Part shown: positions 26,543 through 34,335 of the stretch, piece by piece
How the letters are laid out: every line of letters begins with the position of its first letter
Position numbering within the stretch: position 1 is the stretch's first letter
Assembly: GCF_900105585.1 (NCBI RefSeq)
Contig: NZ_FNRT01000002.1
Coordinates: forward strand, 1,488,001 to 1,552,000
DNA from: Nocardioides exalbidus
Lineage (GTDB): Bacteria > Actinomycetota > Actinomycetes > Propionibacteriales > Nocardioidaceae
Direction: 5' to 3'
DNA length: 64,000 nt
Notes under the pieces: model-generated
Database searches by the model: none
Seen by the model: the letters and a program-made list of their open reading frames with translations, nothing else
Told to the model about the DNA's origin: nothing
Made by a program: the position numbers and the translations under genes

Positions 26543-26577
26543 GGGACCAGACACGACCCCCGTACGTGTCTGGTCCC
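26543..26577 (-). terminator. 13-bp-arm hairpin between nfo and femX
   Basis: GGGACCAGACACG (26543-26555) and its exact complement (26565-26577) flank a 9-nt loop. It lies 77 nt after the nfo stop and just upstream of the femX -10 box, where it would also cover the -35 position. It may end nfo transcripts or act as an operator for femX; it is followed by TTGT only on the minus strand. Confidence 0.6.
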
Positions 26578-26653
26578 CTCACAGGTGCAGACGCGGTGGG
26601 CCGGCGTTTGGTTGCACGACCTCGGCAGATTTCTTGCAGGTGTCCTGTCGGGC

Positions 26654-27466
26654 TCAGAGGTGCTCGCGCAGCCAGGCGAAGTCGGCGACGTGCTCCGCGG
26701 CCCCGCCGGGCGTCTCGCAGATGACCGGGGCGCCGGCCTCGCGCACGACCCCGGCGAACTCGTCGGGCGGCAGGTGGCCCTGGCCGAAGTTCGCGTGCCG
26801 GTCGGCACCGGAGTCGAAGTCGTCGCGCGAGTCGTTGGCGTGGACGAGGTCGATGCGGCCGGTGATCGAGCGGACCTTCTCGACCGCGTCGCCGAGGTCG
26901 ATGCCGCCGGCCCAGGCGTGGCAGGTGTCGAGGCAGAAGCCGACCTGGTCGGCGTGGGGTGCGGCGGAGATCGCGTCCCACACCCCGGCGATGCGGTCGA
27001 GGTGGCGCGCCATGGCGTTGTCGCCGCCCGCGGTGTTCTCGATGAGCAGCGGCACCTTGATGTCGGTCGCCTCGACGGCCTTGCGCCAGTTGTCGAAGCC
27101 CTTCGCCGGGTCGTCGTCCTTGTTGACGTGCCCGCCGTGCACGATCAGGCCCTTGGCGCCGATCTCGGCGGCGGCGTCCATGTGCTGCTGGAGCAGCTTG
27201 CGGCTCGGGATGCGGATCCGGTTGTTGGTCGTCGCCACGTTGACGATGTAGGGCGCGTGGACGTAGAGGTCGACGCCGGCCTCCTCGGCCGCGGCACGCA
27301 GGGCGGCCGCGCCACCGTCGTACCTGATCTCGGGGCCCTTGTAGCCCTGCGGGTCGCCGAGGAAGAACTGCACGAGCGTCGTGTCGCGGGCGAGCGCCTC
27401 GGCGACGGGGTCGGTCTGCTCGACGTGCGCGCCGATCGCGACCTGGGTGGACTGCTGGGTGCTCAT
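26654..27466 (-). CDS. nfo: Deoxyribonuclease IV / endonuclease IV
   Basis: 270 residues in an AP-endonuclease TIM barrel. Visible metal ligands and signatures are IGAHVEQ (first His), VHAPYIVNVA, LIVHGGHV, LIENTAG (Glu), LDTCHAWAGG, DLVHANDSRDDFDSGADRH and ICETPGG (Glu). It cleaves DNA at abasic sites in base excision repair, using a tri-zinc centre. The ATG overlaps the stop of the Ser/Thr kinase gene by 4 nt, so it is translated with it; this pairing is unusual for a repair enzyme. Confidence 0.92.
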   Translation of the reverse strand: MSTQQSTQVAIGAHVEQTDPVAEALARDTTLVQFFLGDPQGYKGPEIRYDGGAAALRAAAEEAGVDLYVHAPYIVNVATTNNRIRIPSRKLLQQHMDAAAEIGAKGLIVHGGHVNKDDDPAKGFDNWRKAVEATDIKVPLLIENTAGGDNAMARHLDRIAGVWDAISAAPHADQVGFCLDTCHAWAGGIDLGDAVEKVRSITGRIDLVHANDSRDDFDSGADRHANFGQGHLPPDEFAGVVREAGAPVICETPGGAAEHVADFAWLREHL

Positions 27467-28389
27467 GGGGACCACCCTAGGAGCAGGCACAGACACCCGG
27501 CGACCACGCCGACGAGCCCCGCGACGGCGAGCCAGCCGAGCCAGTCGACACCCCCACCCGACGTCGTACGACGACCGCGTGGCGCGGGCCCCAGCCGATC
27601 GGGCACCGGCGGGCAGAGCGGCTCGGGGAGGTCGAGGCGGCGGAGCAGGCGCAGGGCCGCGTCGGCGGTGGCCAGGCGCTGGGCGGGGTCGGCGACGAGC
27701 AACCGGTCGACGAGCGGCCGGAGCGGGTGGGACGGGACGTCGTGCTGCCGGCTGGGACGCAGGCCGGTCACCATCTCCAGGGCGACCCGGCCGACGGCGT
27801 AGAGGTCCTGCGACGGCTCGGGCAGCGCACCGTGGGCCTGCTCGGGCGCCATGTAGCCGTCGGTGCCGATGGCGCCGGGGACGGTGGTGAAGCGCCGGTC
27901 GGCGACGGGCGCGGCGACCCCGAAGTCGCCGAGGCGCAGGTGCGGTGCGCCGTGCGGGGTGGCCTCGAGGAGGAGGTTGGCCGGCTTGACGTCGCGGTGG
28001 ACGAGCCCGGCCGCGTGGACCGCGCCCAGGCCGAGGAGCAGCTGCTCGAGGAGCACGCCCGCGGTGCCGGCGTCGAGGGGTCCGCGCTCGCGCAGCAGGT
28101 CGGCGACCGACCCGCCCGTCACGAGCTCCATCGCGAGCACCACGAGGTCGTCCTCGGCCGCCCAGCCGTGCGGCGCGACGACGTGCGGGTGCCGCACCCG
28201 GATCGCCTGCTCCCGCACGAACCTCGCCAGGAGCGCGGCGCTGTGCTGGCCGAGCACCTTGACCGCGACGTGGTGGCCGGTGCGCTCGTCGTAGGCCCGC
28301 CACACCGAGCCCATCCCTCCCGCGCCGACCTGGTCGAGCAGCCGGTAGCGGCCCGCCACGACGGCGGGGGCGCGCGAGGCAGGGGGCAC
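27463..28389 (-). CDS. Membrane-anchored Ser/Thr protein kinase (Pkn-type)
   Basis: 308 residues from GTG 28389, where TAGCGT (28401-28396) ends 6 nt upstream. All catalytic elements are present: glycine loop GAGGMGSVW, VAVKVL, HRDVKPANLLL, DFGVAAP and the activation segment GTDGYMAPEQ. A short Pro/Arg linker leads to one C-terminal membrane helix (WLGWLAVAGLVGVVAGCLCLLL) with almost nothing outside, so no sensor domain is evident. It phosphorylates proteins on Ser/Thr at the inner membrane face. It overlaps nfo by 4 nt. Confidence 0.92.
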   Translation of the reverse strand: MPPASRAPAVVAGRYRLLDQVGAGGMGSVWRAYDERTGHHVAVKVLGQHSAALLARFVREQAIRVRHPHVVAPHGWAAEDDLVVLAMELVTGGSVADLLRERGPLDAGTAGVLLEQLLLGLGAVHAAGLVHRDVKPANLLLEATPHGAPHLRLGDFGVAAPVADRRFTTVPGAIGTDGYMAPEQAHGALPEPSQDLYAVGRVALEMVTGLRPSRQHDVPSHPLRPLVDRLLVADPAQRLATADAALRLLRRLDLPEPLCPPVPDRLGPAPRGRRTTSGGGVDWLGWLAVAGLVGVVAGCLCLLLGWSP

Positions 28390-28562
28390 CGCTCGACGCT
28401 AGCCCGAGTCGACCCCGGCGCGCTGCGGTCGTCCACAGGGCTGGTGACGACCGTCTCCCGCCCGGCGATGGTGTGGCCAGCCCCCTTGCGGGCGACCCCG
28501 GACTGCGACAGTCTCCCGCTGATCGGCCCCGCACTCCCGGGGCCCAAGAGGGGGATATCCCG

Positions 28563-29156
28563 ATGTCTGACACCACTCCCGGGGCCGAGCCCACACCGGA
28601 GCCGACCCAGCCCGTCGAGCCCGCAGCCTCGACCCCGCCGCCCGCCGCCTCGACCCCGCCGTCCGCGCCGGGGCCGGACTACGCCGCCCAGGCCAGCCAG
28701 GCCGCCGACAAGCTCAAGGCCGGCAACCCGCTCGACCTCGGCATCATCGGCGCCGGCCTCGTCGCCTTCATCGCCTCGCTGCTGCCCTTCTACACGGTGT
28801 CGGTCGAGATCCTCGGCACCTCGGCCGGGAGCTCGGCCAACGCCTGGCACGGCTTCCTCGGCTGGTTCGGCGTGCTCGCTGCCGTCGTCGCCGCCGGGCT
28901 GCTGGTCACCAGGCTGCTCGGCGTCTCGTTCTCCTTGCCGGTCCCGCTGCGCGACGCGGTGCTCGGCCTGTTCGCCGTCGCGACGCTCTGCCTGCTGGTC
29001 GCGCTCTTCGTGACCCCCGGCGGCGGCTGCGACGACGCCGGCATCGACGGCCTCTGCGACGGCATCGACATCGGCCGTGGCATCGGCTACTGGCTCGCAC
29101 TGCTCGCCGCCATCGCGGGCACGGCGCTGTCGTTCGTGCGCCGCTCCGCCGACTGA
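28563..29156 (+). CDS. Hypothetical four-helix membrane protein with Pro-rich N-terminus
   Basis: 197 residues from ATG 28563 with an AGAGGGGG Shine-Dalgarno. The first 45 residues are Pro/Thr/Ala-rich and cytosolic. Four hydrophobic segments follow at about 60-80, 95-115, 125-145 and 165-190. The loop GGGCDDAGIDGLCDG holds two Cys and several Asp, perhaps a disulfide-bonded extracytoplasmic loop. I do not recognise the family. It is divergent from the kinase gene and lies before rpsF, separated by a hairpin. Confidence 0.7.
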   Translation: MSDTTPGAEPTPEPTQPVEPAASTPPPAASTPPSAPGPDYAAQASQAADKLKAGNPLDLGIIGAGLVAFIASLLPFYTVSVEILGTSAGSSANAWHGFLGWFGVLAAVVAAGLLVTRLLGVSFSLPVPLRDAVLGLFAVATLCLLVALFVTPGGGCDDAGIDGLCDGIDIGRGIGYWLALLAAIAGTALSFVRRSAD

Positions 29157-29193
29157 CGCACCGCCCGCCACCACGCGCCACCTGCCAGCCGCT

Positions 29194-29237
29194 GACCGCC
29201 GGTCGGAGCCGTCGTACGACGATTCCGGCCGGCGGTC
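29194..29237. terminator. Long imperfect hairpin between membrane protein gene and rpsF
   Basis: GACCGCCGG (29194-29202) pairs with CCGGCGGTC (29229-29237); after one mismatch CGGA/TCCG continue the stem, and the inner GTCGTACGAC (29211-29220) is itself palindromic. There is no U-tract. Probable terminator upstream of the rpsF promoter. Confidence 0.55.
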
Positions 29238-29247
29238 GCCGCGCTGG

Positions 29248-29349
29248 TAGCCTTCCCCGGTTGCCTGCGGGCAACACGCAGCACCCGGTGGCGTGCGAAT
29301 CGATCGCCCGCCACCACGCACAGCCCTCCTGCCACGGAAAGCCCGTGGC
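29248..29349 (+). promoter_or_regulatory. rpsF promoter and structured 5' leader
   Basis: TAGCCT (29248-29253) is a -10 candidate about 126 nt before the rpsF ATG. The leader then holds three hairpins: GTTGCC/GGCAAC (29260-29275), GGTGGCG/CGCCACC (29287-29315) and GCCACGG/CCGTGGC (29331-29349). Autoregulatory S6:S18 leaders are known in other bacteria; whether this is one cannot be decided by eye. Confidence 0.45.
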
Positions 29350-29379
29350 CGCTCTAGCCCAGAGGAGGTGGAGACCGCT

Positions 29380-29670
29380 ATGCGTGCCTATGAAGTGATG
29401 GTCATCCTCGACCCGAGTCTCGACGAGCGCACCATCGAGCCGTCGCTCGACAAGTACCTCAACGTGATCCGCAAGGACGGTGGCTCGATCGAGTCCCTCG
29501 ACGTGTGGGGTCGCCGTCGGATGGCCTACGAGATCAAGAAGAACGCCGAGGGCATCTACGCCGTCATCAACCTGACGGCCACGCCCGCGACGGTCAAGGA
29601 GTTCGACCGCCAGCTCACGCTGAACGAGTCGATCCTGCGCACGAAGGTCATGCGTCCCGACGCCCACTGA
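29380..29670 (+). CDS. rpsF: 30S ribosomal protein S6
   Basis: 96 residues from ATG 29380, with Shine-Dalgarno GAGGAGGTGGAG 5 nt upstream; the longer frame from 29293 would start inside the structured leader. [16 protein letters not shown] at the start, [18 protein letters not shown] and [18 protein letters not shown] are classical S6. S6 binds 16S rRNA together with S18, whose gene is two positions downstream. First gene of the rpsF-ssb-rpsR-rplI cluster. Confidence 0.97.
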   Translation: MRAYEVMVILDPSLDERTIEPSLDKYLNVIRKDGGSIESLDVWGRRRMAYEIKKNAEGIYAVINLTATPATVKEFDRQLTLNESILRTKVMRPDAH

Positions 29671-29687
29671 CCGCCCTCGCGGGCGTC

Positions 29688-29740
29688 TGTGGATAGACCC
29701 TTCCCGCTGTGGGTGCCTGCCTGTTTGATGGGCAGCACCC
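29688..29740 (+). promoter_or_regulatory. DnaA-box-like sequence and hairpin upstream of ssb
   Basis: TGTGGATAG (29688-29696) differs by one base from the DnaA box TGTGGATAA. It is followed by a hairpin GGGTGC-c-TGCC (29711-29721) with GGCA-GCACCC (29731-29740). Both lie in the 112-bp gap between rpsF and ssb. Confidence 0.4.
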
Positions 29741-29782
29741 AGAGCAACACCGGATCAGCAGGAAATTCTGAGGAGACCTGAC

Positions 29783-30391
29783 ATGGCAGGCGAGACCACG
29801 ATCACCGTCATCGGCAACCTCGTCGACGACCCGGAGCTGCGGTTCACCCCCTCGGGTGCCCCCGTGGCCAACTTCCGGATCGCGTCGACGCCGCGCACCT
29901 TCGACCGCCAGAGCAACGAGTGGAAGGACGGCGACACGCTGTTCCTCTCGTGCGCTGTGTGGCGCCAGGCCGCGGAGAACGTCGCCGAGTCCCTCCAGCG
30001 GGGCATGCGCGTGATCGTCCAGGGTCGCCTCAAGTCCCGTCAGTACGAGACCCGCGAGGGTGAGAAGCGCACCGTCTTCGAGATCGACGTCGAGGAGGTC
30101 GGCCCGTCGCTGCGCTCCGCATCGGCCAAGGTCACCAAGACGACCCGGTCCGGCGGCGGTGGCGGCTACTCCGGCGGTGGCGGCGGCTACTCGGGTGGCG
30201 GCGGTGGCGGTCAGTCCGCGCCGGCCGACGACCCGTGGGCCAGCCCCGCTCCCTCGCAGGGTGGCGGCGCCGGTTGGGGCGGCCAGCCCCAGGGCGGCCA
30301 ACAGGGCGGCGGCCAGCAGGGCGGCGCCCCGGCCAACGACCCGTGGGCCACGCCCGGGGTCAGCGGCGGCAACGACGAGCCGCCCTTCTGA
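29783..30391 (+). CDS. ssb: Single-stranded DNA-binding protein
   Basis: 202 residues with GAGGAG before the ATG. The OB-fold covers about 1-115 ([54 protein letters not shown]). A Gly/Gln-rich disordered linker holds two GGGGGYSGG blocks and two copies of a DPWA motif. The C-terminal tip NDEPPF is the acidic peptide that recruits replication and repair enzymes. SSB coats single-stranded DNA at forks. Its gene sits between rpsF and rpsR, as in most actinobacteria. Confidence 0.97.
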   Translation: MAGETTITVIGNLVDDPELRFTPSGAPVANFRIASTPRTFDRQSNEWKDGDTLFLSCAVWRQAAENVAESLQRGMRVIVQGRLKSRQYETREGEKRTVFEIDVEEVGPSLRSASAKVTKTTRSGGGGGYSGGGGGYSGGGGGGQSAPADDPWASPAPSQGGGAGWGGQPQGGQQGGGQQGGAPANDPWATPGVSGGNDEPPF

Positions 30392-30431
30392 TCCTGATCC
30401 GGATCACCTGCAACACCCACCACCATTCCGT

Positions 30432-30449
30432 CCCTGATTGCCTTCAGGG
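30432..30449 (+). terminator. Small hairpin between ssb and rpsR
   Basis: CCCTGA (30432-30437) and TCAGGG (30444-30449) form a 6-bp stem with a 6-nt loop, 28 nt before the rpsR ATG. Too short to be a firm terminator; it may be an attenuator or mRNA-processing element. Confidence 0.35.
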
Positions 30450-30476
30450 CCGGGCTCACTGAAAGGGAGCACCACA

Positions 30477-30713
30477 ATGGCCAAGGCAATTCTGCGCAAG
30501 CCCAAGAAGAAGGTTTGCCAGTTCTGCAAGGAGAAGGCGACCGGTGTCGACTACAAGGACACCACGCTCCTCCGCAAGTTCATCTCCGACCGTGGCAAGA
30601 TCCGCGCCCGTCGCGTGACCGGCAACTGCGTCCAGCACCAGCGCGACGTGGCCATCGCCGTCAAGAACGCGCGCGAGCTGGCTCTGCTGCCCTACACGTC
30701 CACCGGTCGCTGA
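30477..30713 (+). CDS. rpsR: 30S ribosomal protein S18
   Basis: 78 residues from ATG 30477 with AAAGGGAG 7 nt upstream. S18 core: [54 protein letters not shown]. The C-x-x-C pair plus later Cys and His suggest the zinc-binding form of S18. It binds S6 in the small-subunit platform. The next gene rplI follows after 14 nt. Confidence 0.97.
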   Translation: MAKAILRKPKKKVCQFCKEKATGVDYKDTTLLRKFISDRGKIRARRVTGNCVQHQRDVAIAVKNARELALLPYTSTGR

Positions 30714-30727
30714 GAGGAGCACGAGAC

Positions 30728-31174
30728 ATGAAGCTCATCCTGACCCAGGAGGTCGACGGCCTCGGCGCCCCCGGCGACGTGGTCGAGGTCAAGGACGGCT
30801 ACGGCCGCAACTACCTCGTTCCCCGGGGCCTCGGCATCCGCTGGACCCGCGGTGGCGAGAAGACCATCGAGTCGATCAAGTCCGCCCGTGCCTCCCGCGC
30901 GGCGCGCGACGAGAGCCACGCCGCGGAGATCAAGACCAAGCTCGAGGCCAGCACGGTCAACGTGAAGGTCCGTGCCGGCGAGGGCGGCCGCCTCTTCGGC
31001 GCCGTCACCACCGCGGAGATCGCCGACGCGATCTCCGAGGTCTCCGGCGAGAAGGTCGACCGGCGCACGATCCTCGTCGCCAACCCGATCAAGTCGCTCG
31101 GCAGCCACTCCGTGGCCGTCAAGCTGCACGACGAGGTGTCCGCCACGGTGGCCCTCAACGTCGTCCCGGCCTGA
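30728..31174 (+). CDS. rplI: 50S ribosomal protein L9
   Basis: 148 residues from ATG 30728 (GAGAGGAG upstream). N-terminal domain [35 protein letters not shown], a long connecting helix rich in Ala/Arg/Glu, and the C-terminal domain with [16 protein letters not shown] and [17 protein letters not shown]9 binds 23S rRNA near the L1 stalk. Last gene of the ribosomal cluster; a strong hairpin follows. Confidence 0.97.
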   Translation: MKLILTQEVDGLGAPGDVVEVKDGYGRNYLVPRGLGIRWTRGGEKTIESIKSARASRAARDESHAAEIKTKLEASTVNVKVRAGEGGRLFGAVTTAEIADAISEVSGEKVDRRTILVANPIKSLGSHSVAVKLHDEVSATVALNVVPA

Positions 31175-31196
31175 TCGACGCCTGACGCACCACACG

Positions 31197-31230
31197 ACGG
31201 CCCGCTGCCCCTCCGGGGGCGGCGGGCCGT
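31197..31230 (+). terminator. Terminator after rplI
   Basis: ACGGCCCGC (31197-31205) pairs with GCGGGCCGT (31222-31230); the stem continues inward through TGCCCC/GGGGCG to a TCCG tetraloop, giving 15 bp. It is followed by TCGTCGT. It separates rplI from the convergent secreted-protein gene. Confidence 0.8.
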
Positions 31231-31260
31231 TCGTCGTCCCGGACCTGCGTCGTGCGGTCG

Positions 31261-32457
31261 TCAGCTGGCGGCCGGGAACCGGTTCGGCCGGGCGACCACC
31301 GCGTCGACCACGACCGGCTTCCTGCTCAGCGACTCGATGGTGATCCGACCCGTGCGGATCCCGGAGTAGCGGTCGATCACGACGAGCTGGCGCGAGCTCG
31401 CGGCCGGTGCGGCGAGGTCCACGACGTGCCAGGCGCGGTTGCCCACGCGGACCCGCACCTTGCCGAAGCGCGGTCCGGTGGCAGCCAGCAGGCGGAGCTC
31501 GCCGACCTCGGTGCGCGGGAGGACCAGGCGCGCGCCGCGCGTGGTCGCCCTCAGGGCGTCGCCGCGGAAGTAGCCCGCGTCGCGCACGGTCCGCCAGCCC
31601 TTCGAGACCCGCACGGCGCGGGTCGTACGTGCCGCCGATCCCGATGCCTTCCCGGTGGTCCGCACGATGTTGCGCGGCACGAAGAACTCGATCGGGTCCG
31701 ACCAGCCGCTGGCGTTGCCCGCCCGGTCGAGGGTCCGGGCGGTGAAGGTGTGCCGCCCCGGTGCGGCGCCGGCCAGCTCGAAGCGGCCGGCGGAGCAGGG
31801 GATCGCCGTGCCGTTGTCGGTGCACTCGAAGGTCGAGCCCGGCTCGCTGCTGTTCAGCCGGATCGGCACGGTCTCGCTGGTCACGACGGGCTGCGTCGGC
31901 GTGGCCTCGTCGTAGGTGCTGCCGGTGACGAACACGAACGGCGCCCTGGTGTCCTGGCCCCACGCGACGCGCACGGGGGTCTGGTCGTGGTCGGGGGTGT
32001 CGACGACCGACCCGGGTCCGAGGAGGGTGTCGGGGTCGATCGCGCGGTCGCCGAGGTCGACGGCGCGGGCCTCGAAGACATAGGTCCCGGGCGCCGCGTC
32101 GGGGAGCCCGGTGAGCGTGACGATGCTCGGGCACGCCTGCCAGTCGTACGACGTCGGCGTGCCGGTGAGCCGGCACTCGAAGCCGAACGGCCCGAGGTCG
32201 CCGTCGTCGACCGACGAGCCGAGCGTGAAGGTGACCGACGAGGTGGTGACCAGGCCCGCGGCGTTGGGCGTGACGCTCGAGGAGACCGAGGTCTCCGGCG
32301 GGGTGGCGTCGTCGCACCCGTCCTGGAGCACCGACGGCGGCGTCTCGTCGGTGCAGCCGGCGGCGGCCTGTGCCGGGGCCGCGCCGGCGAGCGGCACAAG
32401 GCCTCCGGCGACCAGGGCGACGAGCGCCCCCTTCAGTGCGGCGCGTGCGATCTTCAT
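31261..32457 (-). CDS. Secreted protein with Ig-like domains, function unknown
   Basis: 398 residues from ATG 32457 with GGGAGGGC 4 nt upstream. A Sec signal peptide (ALKGALVALVAGGLVPLAGAAPAQA) is followed by a Cys-containing start (CTDETPPSVLQDGC). Two Ig-like/adhesin-type repeats follow, each with a Cys pair (FECRL...ACPS and FECTDNGTAIPCS). Such repeats, with GRHTFTARTLDRAGNAS, are seen in bacterial surface proteins. The C-terminal 130 residues (basic, ending PNRFPAAS) form a different beta-rich domain. No catalytic motif is visible. Convergent with rplI; 35 bp separate it from the MATE gene on the same strand. Confidence 0.75.
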   Translation of the reverse strand: MKIARAALKGALVALVAGGLVPLAGAAPAQAAAGCTDETPPSVLQDGCDDATPPETSVSSSVTPNAAGLVTTSSVTFTLGSSVDDGDLGPFGFECRLTGTPTSYDWQACPSIVTLTGLPDAAPGTYVFEARAVDLGDRAIDPDTLLGPGSVVDTPDHDQTPVRVAWGQDTRAPFVFVTGSTYDEATPTQPVVTSETVPIRLNSSEPGSTFECTDNGTAIPCSAGRFELAGAAPGRHTFTARTLDRAGNASGWSDPIEFFVPRNIVRTTGKASGSAARTTRAVRVSKGWRTVRDAGYFRGDALRATTRGARLVLPRTEVGELRLLAATGPRFGKVRVRVGNRAWHVVDLAAPAASSRQLVVIDRYSGIRTGRITIESLSRKPVVVDAVVARPNRFPAAS

Positions 32458-32492
32458 CTGCCCTCCCGAGGCGTGACGTCTGCTCGAGAGGC

Positions 32493-33818
32493 TCAACGAG
32501 CGAGTGAGGCTCCGGTCACCATCCACTTCTCGCTGCGCGCCCGGAGGGTCAGCAGCACACCGCGCGCACCCATGAAGACGAAGGTCATCGCGATCCACAC
32601 CGCGACCAGCCCGTGGGGGAGGGTCGCCGCCCACAGCGCCGCGGGGGCGTACGCCGCCAGCACGACCAGGCCGGCCCACGCGAGGTAGGTGCCGTCCCCC
32701 GCTCCGATGAGCACCCCGTCGAGGACGAAGACCACCCCCGCGAGGGGCTGGCCGAGCGCCGCGACGAGGAGCACCGGCACGAGCAGGGCGCGCACCTCGG
32801 GGTCGCTGGTGAAGAGTGCACCGATGAACGGCGACACGGCGGCGAGCGCGAACCCGGCGACGATCCCGCTGCCCCAGCCCCACTGGACCATCCGGCGGGT
32901 GAGGCGGCGCGTGCTGTCGACGTCGCCGCTCCCGAGCGCGCGCCCGGTGAGGGCCTGCGCGGCGATCGCGATGGCGTCGAGCGCGAAGGCGAGGAAGCTC
33001 CAGAGGGTGATCGCGATCTGGTGGGTGGCGATGGTGACGTCGGAGCCCTGCGTGCCGGCGCGGGCGACGGCGTACGTCCCCACGAGCAGGCAGGCGCGCA
33101 GCGCGAGCGTGCGGATCACGAGCGCGATCGCCGCGTGCGCGGCTGCGCGGATGCCGGCGCCGTCGGGCGTGAGCGGTGCGTCGTGCTCCCGGGCGGCGCG
33201 GACCACGACGGCCACGAGCCACGCGGCGGACAGCACCTGGGCGACGACCGACCCGATCGCCGAGCCGGCGATGCCGAGGTCGAGGCCGTAGACCAGGACG
33301 ACGTTGAGGACGATGTTGAGCCCGTTGCCGGCCACCGCGACCAGCAGCGGCGTCCGCGTGTCCTGCAGTCCGCGGAGCACACCGGTCGTGGCGAGCATGA
33401 CCAGGAGCGGGGTGGTGCCGAGGAAGGCGAGGGAGAGGTAGGTCTCGGCGTGCCCGCTGACCTCGGCGCCGGCGTCGAAGGCGCCGACGAGGGTGGGCGT
33501 GAGGACGATGCCGGCGACGGTGGCGATCGTGCCGATGACGACCGCGAGCCAGACGCCGTCGACGCCCTGGGCGAGCGCTGCGCGGAGGTCCCCGGCGCCG
33601 AGGTGGCGCGCGACGCTGGCGGTCCTGCCGTAGGCGAGGAACACGCACAGCCCGACGACCGTCTGGAGCACCACGGCGGCGACGCCGAGGCCGGCGAGCT
33701 CGGGCGTGCCGAGGTGCCCGACGATGGCGGCGTCGGAGAGCAGGAAGAGCGGCTCGGCGACGAGCGCGAGGAAGGCCGGGACGGCCAGGCGCAGGATCTC
33801 CCGGTTGACTGGTCTCAC
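32493..33818 (-). CDS. MATE family multidrug efflux protein
   Basis: 441 residues from GTG 33818; TAGGGT (33831-33826) ends 7 nt upstream, so probably leaderless. Twelve membrane segments in two six-helix halves: RLAVPAFLALVAEPLFLLSDAAIVGHLGTPELAGLG at the start is the MATE signature, and the second half begins near TIATHQIAITLWSFLAFALDAIAIAAQALTGR. MATE proteins export drugs or metabolites by Na+ or H+ exchange. A MATE gene between rplI and dnaB is also known from Streptomyces, so the position is ancestral, not acquired. Confidence 0.92.
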   Translation of the reverse strand: MRPVNREILRLAVPAFLALVAEPLFLLSDAAIVGHLGTPELAGLGVAAVVLQTVVGLCVFLAYGRTASVARHLGAGDLRAALAQGVDGVWLAVVIGTIATVAGIVLTPTLVGAFDAGAEVSGHAETYLSLAFLGTTPLLVMLATTGVLRGLQDTRTPLLVAVAGNGLNIVLNVVLVYGLDLGIAGSAIGSVVAQVLSAAWLVAVVVRAAREHDAPLTPDGAGIRAAAHAAIALVIRTLALRACLLVGTYAVARAGTQGSDVTIATHQIAITLWSFLAFALDAIAIAAQALTGRALGSGDVDSTRRLTRRMVQWGWGSGIVAGFALAAVSPFIGALFTSDPEVRALLVPVLLVAALGQPLAGVVFVLDGVLIGAGDGTYLAWAGLVVLAAYAPAALWAATLPHGLVAVWIAMTFVFMGARGVLLTLRARSEKWMVTGASLAR

Positions 33819-34335
33819 GGTGCCCACCCTAGGAAACGGCCCTGGCGGCACGCCCGGGGCGTTCACATATCGACCGTCGCCGCGAGGTGTACATAGTCCA
33901 TTCGGACTACCTGTGCATGGCGGTGTGGATGATGACGCGGGGACCGTGGTCGCCCGCCCGTGTCGACAAAGCAACCGGCGACTTCCAGATGTCGGACAGG
34001 TGAACGACCCGACATCACGACTGTTTTCCGTCCACAGCGTGTGTACGACGTTTCCGCAGGTCAGAGGCCAGATGAGGGCCGACTGTCCTGCTGTGTCCAC
34101 AGGACGTTCCACGGCATGTGCACGTGGCCGGGCGTGTCGTCCACGTGAGTGCCCAGCTTCTCCACAGAGCCTGTGGATAACTCGGCCTCGTCGGCTTCCC
34201 CCGGCCGCCCCCGAGCACGTACGGTCTCGCGCGGAAGTAGTCCTGACGTGCACGTCGGTGGGAGTGTCGGTGGCCCTCCCTACCGTCGACCACGACGGGG
34301 TCGCCGGCAACAGCAGCGCAGCAGAGGAGCTACGG
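33819..34335. other. 517-bp non-coding region between MATE gene and dnaB
   Basis: No convincing gene is present. The stretch is less GC-rich than its surroundings and contains the leaderless promoter of the MATE gene at its left end. It also contains an inverted repeat TAGTCC(attc)GGACTA (33894-33909), several DnaA-box-like 9-mers (33924, 34093, 34158, 34172), a TACGGT box (34220-34225) about 110 nt before the dnaB start, and the palindrome GACGTGCACGTC (34245-34256). Confidence 0.6.
34158..34180. promoter_or_regulatory. Inverted pair of DnaA boxes upstream of dnaB
   Basis: TTCTCCACA (34158-34166) and, in the opposite direction, TGTGGATAA (34172-34180) are 5 nt apart. The second is the exact consensus DnaA box; the first fits the actinobacterial variant TTNTCCACA. 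Weaker matches TGTGGATGA (33924-33932) and GTGTCCACA (34093-34101) lie upstream. They suggest DnaA control of dnaB or DnaA titration. Confidence 0.55.
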
